Source of the DNA: Terriglobia bacterium
GTDB lineage: Bacteria > Acidobacteriota > Terriglobia > Acidiferrales > UBA7541
Direction: 5' to 3'
DNA length: 40,326 nt
NCBI GenBank assembly: GCA_023512135.1
Contig: JAIMAG010000020.1
Location: 1 to 40,326 of the forward strand
Shown: positions 32,604 to 40,326 of the stretch, piece after piece
Layout of the letters: each line of letters starts with the position of its first letter
How positions within the stretch are numbered: position 1 is the stretch's first letter
The notes under the pieces: generated by a model
What the model was told of the DNA's origin: nothing
Seen by the model: only the letters and a program-made list of their open reading frames with translations
Databases searched by the model: none
Program-made: the position numbers and the translations under genes

Positions 32604-33950
32604 ATGCAGAAGAAACGCTTCACGTTCACGGGAGACAAGCTACGGGCACTGCCCGTTCCTTCCGGTGGTCGCGCCCGCTACTACGACGACGTCGTGCGCG
32701 GGCTGATGCTGGAGATCACTGAAAACGACGCCAGGAGCTTCAGGTGCTACAAAAAATTCCGGGGCAGGCCGACGAAGATCACGCTCGGCTGGTTCGACCC
32801 GAACCTGCCGGAAACACGCGACCTGCCGGAAGGTGCCGAACCGCTCGATCTGTTGCGCGGCAGCCGTCCCGCGCTCAACGTAAAAATGGCACGCAAGCTG
32901 GCCGTGGCCATCCTGGCCGAACTCGACACGGGCGTGAATCCCGCTGAAGAAGCAGCGCAGAGTCGCAGGGGCATCTCGCTGGGTGAACTGTTCGAGAAAT
33001 ACCGCGCCCATCTAAAGGCCATGGGGAAGAAGTCTCTCCCGCTGCGCGTGTGGATGTGGGAACGGTATCTCGGGCCGCTGCCCGAAATGACGAAGAAGAA
33101 GCACGGAGCCGAGCGCACGAAAGCTCTTGGTGCTGTGGACTGGTCACGGCGTCACCTGGGCGAGATCACGCACGCGATGGTGACGAAGCTGATGCTCGAC
33201 CTCGGCGAGAAGGTCGGACGCACGACGGCAAACAGGGTCGTTGAACTGCTCCGGGCTATGTTCAACTTCGCGCGGAGGCAGAAGCTGTACCAGGGCGACA
33301 ACCCAGCTGAGGATATCGAGCGCTTCCATCTGCCGTCACGTGAACGATTCCTGCAGGCGCACGAAGTCGAGCGTTTCTTCAAGGCGCTCACAGAAGAGAA
33401 GGATCCGGACTTCGCTGATTATGTTCGGCTTCTGCTGTACACGGGCGCGCACCGCGGCAACATTCTTCGCATGCGGTGGGACGAGCTCAGTTTGGACGGT
33501 GCCCAGTGGACTGTGTCGGGCGAGAAGATGAAGAACGGCAAGCCACTGGTTCTGCCGCTGGTCGAAGAAGCGGTGGAAATCCTGCGCCGCCGAGCTGCGA
33601 AAGCGAACGGCAACCCCTGGGTGTTCCCCGGCAACACGGTGGCCGGACACATGGGATCACCACGGAAGAAGTGGGCCGAGTTCGTGGAGAAGGCCGAACT
33701 GCCCGATCTCCGGGTTCACGATTTGAGACGCACGCTCGGCAGCTGGATGGCGAGCACTGGCGCGAGCACTACGATCACGATGAAGGCGCTGGGACACCGG
33801 TCGGTCACCACAGCGATGATCTACCAGCAACTTGCCGCTGATCCTGTGCGCGAAGCGGCGCAGCGAGCTGTGACCGCGATGCTCAACGCCGCAAAGGGCA
33901 AGAGCGTGCAGCTAAAGGGCCAGAAGGCACGCGTGGACCGCCATGAATAA
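32604..33950 (+). CDS. Tyrosine recombinase (integrase) of the genomic island
   Basis: The product has 448 residues. The C-terminal catalytic domain shows Arg284 (LLLYTGAHRGNILRMRW), His372-x2-Arg375 (RVHDLRRTLGSWMASTG), His398 (KALGHRSVTTAM) and the nucleophile Tyr407 (MIYQQL). The N-terminus has the short arm-binding fold of P4-like integrases (a GLMLEI-type strand, then KKFRGRPTKITLGWFD), and a SAM-like core-binding domain spans ~125-240. It starts ~250 bp from the tRNA-Arg fragment, with the GGTGCTACC repeats between. GAGGAGAG precedes the ATG. The next gene starts inside its last codons (8-bp overlap), so the two are co-transcribed. Confidence 0.95.
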   Translation: MQKKRFTFTGDKLRALPVPSGGRARYYDDVVRGLMLEITENDARSFRCYKKFRGRPTKITLGWFDPNLPETRDLPEGAEPLDLLRGSRPALNVKMARKLAVAILAELDTGVNPAEEAAQSRRGISLGELFEKYRAHLKAMGKKSLPLRVWMWERYLGPLPEMTKKKHGAERTKALGAVDWSRRHLGEITHAMVTKLMLDLGEKVGRTTANRVVELLRAMFNFARRQKLYQGDNPAEDIERFHLPSRERFLQAHEVERFFKALTEEKDPDFADYVRLLLYTGAHRGNILRMRWDELSLDGAQWTVSGEKMKNGKPLVLPLVEEAVEILRRRAAKANGNPWVFPGNTVAGHMGSPRKKWAEFVEKAELPDLRVHDLRRTLGSWMASTGASTTITMKALGHRSVTTAMIYQQLAADPVREAAQRAVTAMLNAAKGKSVQLKGQKARVDRHE

Positions 33951-34584
33951 ACAGCCACTCACCTACGAGGATTTCCTGGCCCTGGCACATGATGATCTGC
34001 GCCCGCGTGGCAGCGAGAAGGCCTTAAACGAAGCGCTGGTCACTCTGCGCGATTATCGAAGAAGAACCAGGCCGTGGACCGAGGAGACGGAGCGCGAAGC
34101 GCGGCAGATGATCAAGGACTTCGCCGTAGAGTTCCTGCGGTACAGTGAAGCATGGAGGCGCGTGCCCCCCAACAGCACGCTTCGCGCGCGGCTGCATCGT
34201 GTGACCGCTGCGCTGAATCGTGCCGACAATCTCATGCGGTGCGCCACTGCTTTCGAGGCTGCCCTGCTCGCTCGTTTCTACGGTTCACGAAGCAAGTTCA
34301 CTGACGGGCTGGAACAGCTGAAGAAGCTGGTCGATGCCAGTAAGTCAGCGGAGGCCGCAGTTGCTCGCACCAAAGGGCGCGGCCTACCCCACCCAAACAG
34401 GTTCCTGGTGGAGCGCTGTTGGAAAATGGCGTTCATGTTCTCTGGCCGCTTGTACGGTCTCTCGAACGTGGACGACTCTCCGCTGGTTCGATTCGCTCGT
34501 GCTGTCCATGAATACGCCACGGGCCGCGCTCCAGCAGGACTCTACTACCATGCTGACCAGCTGCGGCGCGCACTTAAGAAATGA
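33943..34584 (+). CDS. Hypothetical island protein
   Basis: The product has 213 residues, mostly helical and basic, without signal peptide, membrane segment or a domain I recognise. The start ATGAATAA overlaps the integrase stop. Central heptad-like leucines (LRARLHRVTAALNRADNLMRCATAFEAALLARF) suggest a helical bundle. A PHPNRFLVERCWKMAFMFSGRLYGLSNVDDSP segment near residue 150 is the most distinctive part. Coupling to the integrase suggests a role in mobility or in the element's maintenance, without direct evidence. Confidence 0.7.
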   Translation: MNKQPLTYEDFLALAHDDLRPRGSEKALNEALVTLRDYRRRTRPWTEETEREARQMIKDFAVEFLRYSEAWRRVPPNSTLRARLHRVTAALNRADNLMRCATAFEAALLARFYGSRSKFTDGLEQLKKLVDASKSAEAAVARTKGRGLPHPNRFLVERCWKMAFMFSGRLYGLSNVDDSPLVRFARAVHEYATGRAPAGLYYHADQLRRALKK

Positions 34585-34714
34585 TCCCCGCACATCCGGT
34601 TGGTATTTTCTCCCACAAAACGGACGGTTTCTAGCTCATCTCATGGATCTTCCCCAATAGACAACAGCGTTGCCCATGGCCTAGCTTGGCCGCGCTTGGA
34701 GGGAGGTTGCTTCG

Positions 34715-34927
34715 ATGAAGAGAAACGGGAACGTCGAGGCAGCGAGCACGGTGTTGCTGGACGAGCAGGCGGTTGCCGAGCGGCTCGGGGTAACGCGAAA
34801 CTGCCTGGCCAAATGGCGCTGCCAAGGTCGCGGGCCAGCCTTCATCAAGATTGGGCGTTTGGTTCGATATAAGCCGGAAGCCATTGAAAAATTTCTCGAC
34901 CGACGCACCGTTGAGCCTGGACGCTGA
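34715..34927 (+). CDS. Excisionase-like / MerR-type HTH protein
   Basis: The product has 70 residues with SD GGAGGGAGG upstream of the ATG. The core, VLLDEQAVAERLGVTRNCLAKWRCQGRGPAFIKIGRLVRYKPEAIEKFLDRR, is the winged-helix helix_turn_helix_17 type found in excisionases and small element regulators. The (G)PAFIKIGRLVRY wing is diagnostic. In this position, after an integrase and before replication genes, it probably works as recombination directionality factor or regulator. Confidence 0.88.
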   Translation: MKRNGNVEAASTVLLDEQAVAERLGVTRNCLAKWRCQGRGPAFIKIGRLVRYKPEAIEKFLDRRTVEPGR

Positions 34928-34994
34928 AGCCAAAACAGGAAGGCCCGCGTGGGGGCGCGGGCCGGATTCGTGAAGAACGGGAGTTCGAACAGCG

Positions 34995-36149
34995 ATGTCA
35001 ACGGTAGCAAAGCTACAGGCTCGCGGTCAAGGCCGGAACGCAGTAAATGAGCGCGGCGTTCCGGATCTGGCAGCGGCGAAACTCATTCCCATCGAAAGCG
35101 TGGTGGACACTTTGCAACTAGAACGTCACGGACGCATGGTCAGGTGCTGGAGACCGGAGAACCACGCCCACGGGGATCGGACGCCCAGCGTCGGCATCTG
35201 GCGCAGGAAGAACCGGGTGAAGTGTTTCGTGTGCGACGTGAAGCCGCTCTCCTCGATCGACCTGGTGATGAACGTGTTGGGCATGGATATCTTCGGCGCT
35301 CTGCTGTGGCTCGACGCCAATTTCGGTTTGCCGCGCATTGCCCGAGGCACCCACTTAGTCTCCCGCTCACCGAGAAATCCGCACTCCCGTGTAGGAGCGA
35401 GTGGCGACCGGCTGGAATCGGTTGTGCGCTCGGGCCTGTGGGGGCAACTGAGCACTGCAGAAGCACGCCTGTTGAAAGTCCTGGACACTCTCGCTGATGA
35501 AACCGGCACGGTCACACTTTCCTACGCCGGGCTGCGCAGGTTCTCGGGGTTGGGCAGCGATTCGTCTGTGCGGGCTGGCATCGGTGGCCTTCAGCGCCGT
35601 CACGCGGTTGAGGTCATTGCCGGTCGCGGCGGTGACGGCTTTCCTGCCGCCAACACCTACAAGCTGACGCTCGAGCACGAGGACTTCCTTCGCCTGCTGC
35701 GGGCCTGCCACGCTGATACCTACGAGGAGATCGAGAAAGAACGGCAGCTGCGCGCTCAGATTCGCCGCCACCGCCGTCTTCAATCTTCTCCATCCTCTCC
35801 CGGGTCATTTTCAGCGCTATCCGAATCCACTCCGGGCGGGGGCACTGCTATTACCGGTAACAAGATTCTCTACACTAGGTGTAGAGCAGAAAATCTCAAC
35901 GCTACAACTACTGGAGCGGCGAAATTGACCAAGGCGGAGACCACGAATCGGCGTGAGACTGCAAATGACTCAGAAGTGAAAGGACGAAGCCCAAACGGAC
36001 AGAGCCGAAGGAGCGCAGGACGAAACAGTCTCGCGCCGACTTCCTGGAATTGGCCGCACTGTGGGTCGAAGACACGCAGCTTCAGAAAGAATACGCAGAG
36101 GACTTCCTTGCCTCCCAGCGAGGGGCAGACCCAGAAAGGATGCGGCTGA
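34995..36149 (+). CDS. CHC2 zinc-finger primase-like protein with winged-helix region
   Basis: The product is 384 residues. Residues ~30-105 match the DNA-primase zinc-binding domain: IPIESVVDTLQL, then Cys51, His57 (or His59), Cys77 and Cys80 in CWRPENHAHGDRTPSVGIWRRKNRVKCFVCD, followed by SSIDLVMNVLGMDIFGALLWL. No TOPRIM catalytic domain follows. Instead residues ~150-235 (TAEARLLKVLDTLADETGTVTLSYAGLRRFSGLGSDSSVRAGIGGLQRRHAVEVI) look like a winged helix. The last ~100 residues are low-complexity and basic and may not be genuine, since the DNA there contains a perfect palindrome and another open frame. It may help start replication of the element or regulate it. Confidence 0.72.
   Translation: MSTVAKLQARGQGRNAVNERGVPDLAAAKLIPIESVVDTLQLERHGRMVRCWRPENHAHGDRTPSVGIWRRKNRVKCFVCDVKPLSSIDLVMNVLGMDIFGALLWLDANFGLPRIARGTHLVSRSPRNPHSRVGASGDRLESVVRSGLWGQLSTAEARLLKVLDTLADETGTVTLSYAGLRRFSGLGSDSSVRAGIGGLQRRHAVEVIAGRGGDGFPAANTYKLTLEHEDFLRLLRACHADTYEEIEKERQLRAQIRRHRRLQSSPSSPGSFSALSESTPGGGTAITGNKILYTRCRAENLNATTTGAAKLTKAETTNRRETANDSEVKGRSPNGQSRRSAGRNSLAPTSWNWPHCGSKTRSFRKNTQRTSLPPSEGQTQKGCG
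35868..35886. promoter_or_regulatory. Perfect 8-bp palindrome, operator-like
   Basis: CTCTACAC-TAG-GTGTAGAG. The inner TACAC/GTGTA half-sites resemble operators of BlaI/MecI-type repressors, which recognise TACA/TGTA. It lies in the low-complexity 3' part of the primase-like frame, roughly 380 bp upstream of the ParB-domain gene, so it may regulate the genes to its right. No such repressor is encoded in the window. Confidence 0.35.
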
Positions 36150-36266
36150 CGAATCAGCACACGAGTACTGAAAATTCCCACTTTGCGTACTCGCGGGTCC
36201 TTTCCACCCCGTACCGGGCCTCGCGGGGGACGGCGGCCCCGACGCCGCTCCAGTCGGGCATGAAAA

Positions 36267-36575
36267 ATGTCGCTGTCGTTGTCGTTTTCCGATGTGAGGT
36301 ATGCAGCCTTGAAGGTTCAGCTGGTCGAGCTCAACCAGATCAAGCCCTACACAAGAAATCCCCGCAAAAGAACCCAGGACGCCATCGCCCGGCTGGCCGC
36401 CAGCATAAAGCGGTATGGCTGGCAGCAGCCCATCGTGGTGGACAGAGACTTCGTGGTCATCATCGGCCACGGGCGGCTGGAAGCGGCACAACTGCTGGGC
36501 CACCAGCGTGTGCCCGTGGTGGTGGCGAAAGACCTGACTTTGGACTGGCAGAAGACTCTCCCAGCTTCTACCGCA
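36267..36575 (+). pseudogene. ParB N-terminal-domain gene truncated by the CRISPR array
   Basis: From the ATG at 36267 the protein reads as a ParB/Spo0J-type nuclease-like domain: VQLVELNQIKPYTRNPRKRTQDAIARLAASIKRYGWQQPIVVD, then VVIIGHGRLEAAQLLGHQRVPVVVAKDL with the GHGR motif near residues 67-70. Family members continue after this point for at least 60 residues with a helical DNA-binding region or a methyltransferase. Here the similarity stops near 36538. The last 37 bp before the first repeat have exactly spacer length, and the frame then runs into repeat DNA until a stop at 36905. The gene is therefore broken. A further open frame from TTG 36050 (LAALWVEDTQLQKEYAEDFLASQRG) overlaps it and is unassigned. 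Confidence 0.7.
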
Positions 36576-39500
36576 GCTTCAATGGGGCCGCGATCATTCG
36601 ATCGCGGAAATATACCTCCTTGGGACTACAGGCGCTGGATATCTACGAGGCTTCAATGGGGCCGCGATCATTCGATCGCGGAAATCTCGCGCCCATACGT
36701 CCACGTGGCACGCGGCACCAAGGCTTCAATGGGGCCGCGATCATTCGATCGCGGAAATACCCTTTCTCTGGCGAAATTCCATGCTCTGCGGAAAGCTTCA
36801 ATGGGGCCGCGATCATTCGATCGCGGAAATGCTTACACTGCCTTCCAGCACCAGCTTCGAACGGTTTGCTTCAATGGGGCCGCGATCATTCGATCGCGGA
36901 AATAACGGGCAGTTTAGCCTGCCCGTCACGGAGTTCACGTTGCTTCAATGGGGCCGCGATCATTCGATCGCGGAAATCGTCCTTGACCTTTCCTGTCAGG
37001 ATGACCGTCGAGAGGCTTCAATGGGGCCGCGATCATTCGATCGCGGAAATCTTGTGCGATTGCTTCAAAAATGACGAAATGGTCTGCTTCAATGGGGCCG
37101 CGATCATTCGATCGCGGAAATACCGAGAAAAAGACCACAGCGCAGCTTCGGAACCTGAGCTTCAATGGGGCCGCGATCATTCGATCGCGGAAATTTGGAC
37201 AAGCTATATGAGGGCAACAAGCCCAGAGAAGCTTCAATGGGGCCGCGATCATTCGATCGCGGAAATCTGATACGCCTTGAGCTCGTCCTCGAGCGCGTCA
37301 AAGCTTCAATGGGGCCGCGATCATTCGATCGCGGAAATGCCCCGCGGAGTCATCAGCCCGGAAAAATCATCCGGGGCTTCAATGGGGCCGCGATCATTCG
37401 ATCGCGGAAATCATCCGACAAGTGTTTAGGGCTACCCTTGAGGCCGAGCTTCAATGGGGCCGCGATCATTCGATCGCGGAAATCAGTGAGCAGCTAAGGG
37501 AATTCATTCTGCAGCGTCAAAGCTTCAATGGGGCCGCGATCATTCGATCGCGGAAATCACCTTAGCGGAAGCCATAGAGGCCTGCGCCGAGGCGCTTCAA
37601 TGGGGCCGCGATCATTCGATCGCGGAAATCTCCTGCCCCACATGCCGACGGCTGGAGTGGCCAGACCTGCTTCAATGGGGCCGCGATCATTCGATCGCGG
37701 AAATTTGCTCGATTGTTTCTCCGGGGTCGAGCTCCACGTCGCTTCAATGGGGCCGCGATCATTCGATCGCGGAAATGCAGCTTGCCACTGAACCACTGGA
37801 GGCCAACTATGCGGGCTTCAATGGGGCCGCGATCATTCGATCGCGGAAATCAATGTCTGAGGTTGCGAAACTTGTTTCTTTGCTCGTGGGGCTTCAATGG
37901 GGCCGCGATCATTCGATCGCGGAAATGGAACCGCTCCCAGAGCCCTGGAACGGGGATTAAAGGCTTCAATGGGGCCGCGATCATTCGATCGCGGAAATGT
38001 GCTCGTGCTGCCGCCGACGCTGGCCGTGTTCCCGCAGGGGCTTCAATGGGGCCGCGATCATTCGATCGCGGAAATCTGTTCGTCTTTGATGACATGGAGC
38101 TGGCCCTGCAAGCTTCAATGGGGCCGCGATCATTCGATCGCGGAAATTTTTGGGCTTCGTGAACGTCAAAGCAGCGCAGATGCTGCTTCAATGGGGCCGC
38201 GATCATTCGATCGCGGAAATGAAAACTGCGCAAAAAGGGTGATGTGCCATGCCGAGGCTTCAATGGGGCCGCGATCATTCGATCGCGGAAATAGAATCTC
38301 TCGGCGCGGTCGCTCATCCGCGCAACCGTGCTTCAATGGGGCCGCGATCATTCGATCGCGGAAATCCAGCGTTCCGAGTATGCTGCGCGCGTGAAAGGAG
38401 AAGCTTCAATGGGGCCGCGATCATTCGATCGCGGAAATGACCCAGCAGGGGCACAATGACCGTCAGCGCACCGTAGCTTCAATGGGGCCGCGATCATTCG
38501 ATCGCGGAAATGACCCGGAGAAGGGTCTTGCAGACACGGTGATTGGCCCGCTTCAATGGGGCCGCGATCATTCGATCGCGGAAATAAATTCGGCCACTCC
38601 GCTTTGTGGCAGGCTGCGCAGGTGCTTCAATGGGGCCGCGATCATTCGATCGCGGAAATGGCGATACTGGGTGAAGATCTTTCGACCTGCCAAGGCTTCA
38701 ATGGGGCCGCGATCATTCGATCGCGGAAATAGCAGGAAGATTGCAGAGAAACTTAACGCGAAAAGCTGCTTCAATGGGGCCGCGATCATTCGATCGCGGA
38801 AATGTGCGGTATCGTTGGGATCTCCGGTATGTTTGCGAAGCTTCAATGGGGCCGCGATCATTCGATCGCGGAAATACGTTCGGCAGATTAACCCTTCCGG
38901 AAAGGAGAAAAGCTTCAATGGGGCCGCGATCATTCGATCGCGGAAATGCAGCTGCTGGCCACGAGCTTGGCGCGACTTTCACGGCTTCAATGGGGCCGCG
39001 ATCATTCGATCGCGGAAATCTACCGGTGATTTGCCGAACGTGTCCCGTTGCAGAATGCTTCAATGGGGCCGCGATCATTCGATCGCGGAAATCAAATGAT
39101 TGCCTACTATAAGGGCACCGTATTTGATGGCTTCAATGGGGCCGCGATCATTCGATCGCGGAAATGGATAAGCCGGCGCAAAACCGGCTTCAGCATCTTC
39201 GCGCTTCAATGGGGCCGCGATCATTCGATCGCGGAAATCTTGCGGCCCTCGAAGAAGCTTTTGATTACCTTGCCGCGCTTCAATGGGGCCGCGATCATTC
39301 GATCGCGGAAATCTACCACTTCCCCGATACCTATGTGGTAGCTGCGATGCTTCAATGGGGCCGCGATCATTCGATCGCGGAAATATGGCCGCGTGCTCGG
39401 TTACTGGATCGGCTCTGAAAAGCTTCAATGGGGCCGCGATCATTCGATCGCGGAAATCCGCTATCGGGCACGCGCAACGCTCCAGGTAAACCTGCTTCAA

Positions 39501-40326
39501 TGGGGCCGCGATCATTCGATCGCGGAAATATCCAGCAGTCGGCCATCCTGGCGCAGCAGCGCCAGGCTTCAATGGGGCCGCGATCATTCGATCGCGGAAA
39601 TGTTTTCAGAATCTTCCGCTTTCCTACATTTCAGGTTGCTTCAATGGGGCCGCGATCATTCGATCGCGGAAATTGCTGAAGGAATTGCAAGCGGGAGATG
39701 AAAAGGAAAAGGCTTCAATGGGGCCGCGATCATTCGATCGCGGAAATGCCTCTCGCGCATCGAAGCCGATTGGGAGCGCAGCGATGCTTCAATGGGGCCG
39801 CGATCATTCGATCGCGGAAATGCCGTCGATGAATACCTAGATTTGCTCGAAATGTTCGAGGCTTCAATGGGGCCGCGATCATTCGATCGCGGAAATCAGG
39901 ATAGCCCGGCACTGGCCGTGCAGCTGAGTTTGGCTTCAATGGGGCCGCGATCATTCGATCGCGGAAATCCCGCAGGAAGGAGTTTCTCGCGCAGGCCGAG
40001 GCTCTGGCTTCAATGGGGCCGCGATCATTCGATCGCGGAAATGAGTCATCGTTTCTCCTTTCTGTGCGCCAAAAACCAGCTTCAATGGGGCCGCGATCAT
40101 TCGATCGCGGAAATGGGAGACGAAGGCTTCGCAACGCAAGGCTTGGAAGGGCTTCAATGGGGCCGCGATCATTCGATCGCGGAAATTCCCGCAGCAGCGC
40201 GATTCCAATCTCGTACTCGACCAGGCTTCAATGGGGCCGCGATCATTCGATCGCGGAAATTGAAAAAACTAAGTGAAACCGAAGTGGCTACGATGTTGCT
40301 TCAATGGGGCCGCGATCATTCGATCG
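36576..40326 (-). CRISPR. CRISPR array, 51 full repeats plus one cut by the window end, 51 spacers
   Basis: The 36-bp repeat begins GCTTCAATGGGG, contains the perfect stem CCGCGATC-ATTC-GATCGCGG and ends GGAAAT. By eye every copy is identical, from the first at 36576-36611 to the last, partial one at 40298. Spacers are 35-41 bp, mostly 36-38, and all differ. Read on the minus strand the repeat ends in ATTGAAGC, close to the ATTGAAAC/G ends that become the 8-nt 5' handle of crRNAs in many type I and III systems. I therefore expect transcription from the minus strand, a leader beyond 40326 and the oldest spacers next to the broken ParB gene. No cas gene is visible, so the type is undetermined. 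ORFs in the array are artefacts of the ~72-bp period. Confidence 0.98.

Noticed and set aside
36050-36266. A separate small gene from TTG 36050 (LAALWVEDTQLQKEYAEDFLASQRG)
   Set aside because: The peptide looks natural, but the frame lacks a convincing start or SD, overlaps two other frames and runs on into the CRISPR array. I left it unassigned.
36576-40326. Many ORFs reading MGPRSFDRGN on the plus strand and FRDRMIAAPLK on the minus strand
   Set aside because: They are translations of the CRISPR repeat. The repeat-spacer period is often near 72 bp, a multiple of three, so frames stay open by chance.
36576-40326. Consistent antisense orientation of spacers, as expected for RNA-derived acquisition
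   Set aside because: The two spacers whose sense can be guessed point in opposite directions, and 37-nt spacers are too short to score the rest by eye.

Overview
The window is high-GC DNA (low-to-mid 60s % by eye) from a Gram-negative, diderm-type bacterium. Secreted S9 peptidases, carboxypeptidase-regulatory-like domains, TPR/outer-membrane-type proteins, Rhs debris and a DUF4383 protein together suggest Acidobacteriota. The lineage is an inference; there is no rRNA gene here to fix it. Operon-internal genes mostly have Shine-Dalgarno (SD) sequences. Several genes with good sigma70-type promoters are predicted to be nearly leaderless.

Layout. (1) 1-3.5 kb is an accessory, decaying region. 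It holds the 5' part of an IS5-family transposase with a probable -1 frameshift site, the 3' remnant of a gene cut by that IS, a small secreted protein, and a 5'-truncated Rhs tip followed at once by a candidate immunity gene. An ~85-bp hairpin-rich element occurs twice, once after each module, and one hairpin shows compensatory base changes. (2) 3.5-20.1 kb is chromosomal metabolism: a GT2 glycosyltransferase, P5C dehydrogenase, a PYROXD2-like flavoprotein, a DUF4383 membrane protein, an APC permease, an HtrA-like protein that has lost its catalytic His and Ser, three secreted S9-family peptidases, and a TPR protein whose signal peptide is out of frame. Peptidases, permease and P5C dehydrogenase fit growth on peptides and proline.

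(3) 20.2-32.2 kb is a respiratory cluster. An Rrf2-family regulator with three cysteines and a hemerythrin-like protein precede a co-directional gene set: GltD-like flavoprotein with two ferredoxin clusters, Rieske protein, fused cytochrome b, hexahaem cytochrome c, Tat-exported Nar-like molybdopterin catalytic subunit, four-cluster Fe-S beta subunit, ethylbenzene-dehydrogenase-type haem-b gamma subunit, and a TorD/NarJ-type chaperone. This reads as an outward-facing nitrate-reductase-like (type II DMSO reductase family) complex wired to a cytochrome bc complex rather than to NarI.

(4) 32.3 kb to the end looks like an integrative element. The left boundary is a 54-nt 3' fragment of tRNA-Arg(TCT). 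It is followed by six copies of the 9-mer GGTGCTACC in both orientations, a tyrosine recombinase, an unknown gene, an excisionase-like HTH protein, a CHC2 zinc-finger primase-like protein, and a ParB-domain gene broken by a CRISPR array. The array has 51 complete repeats plus one cut by the window end, and 51 spacers. It runs off the window, and no cas gene is visible. The repeat sequence suggests that crRNAs are made from the minus strand, which puts the leader beyond the right edge and the old end against the broken ParB gene. If the tRNA interpretation is right, the array is cargo of a tRNA-integrated island, and an intact minus-strand tRNA-Arg(TCT) should lie beyond the window.
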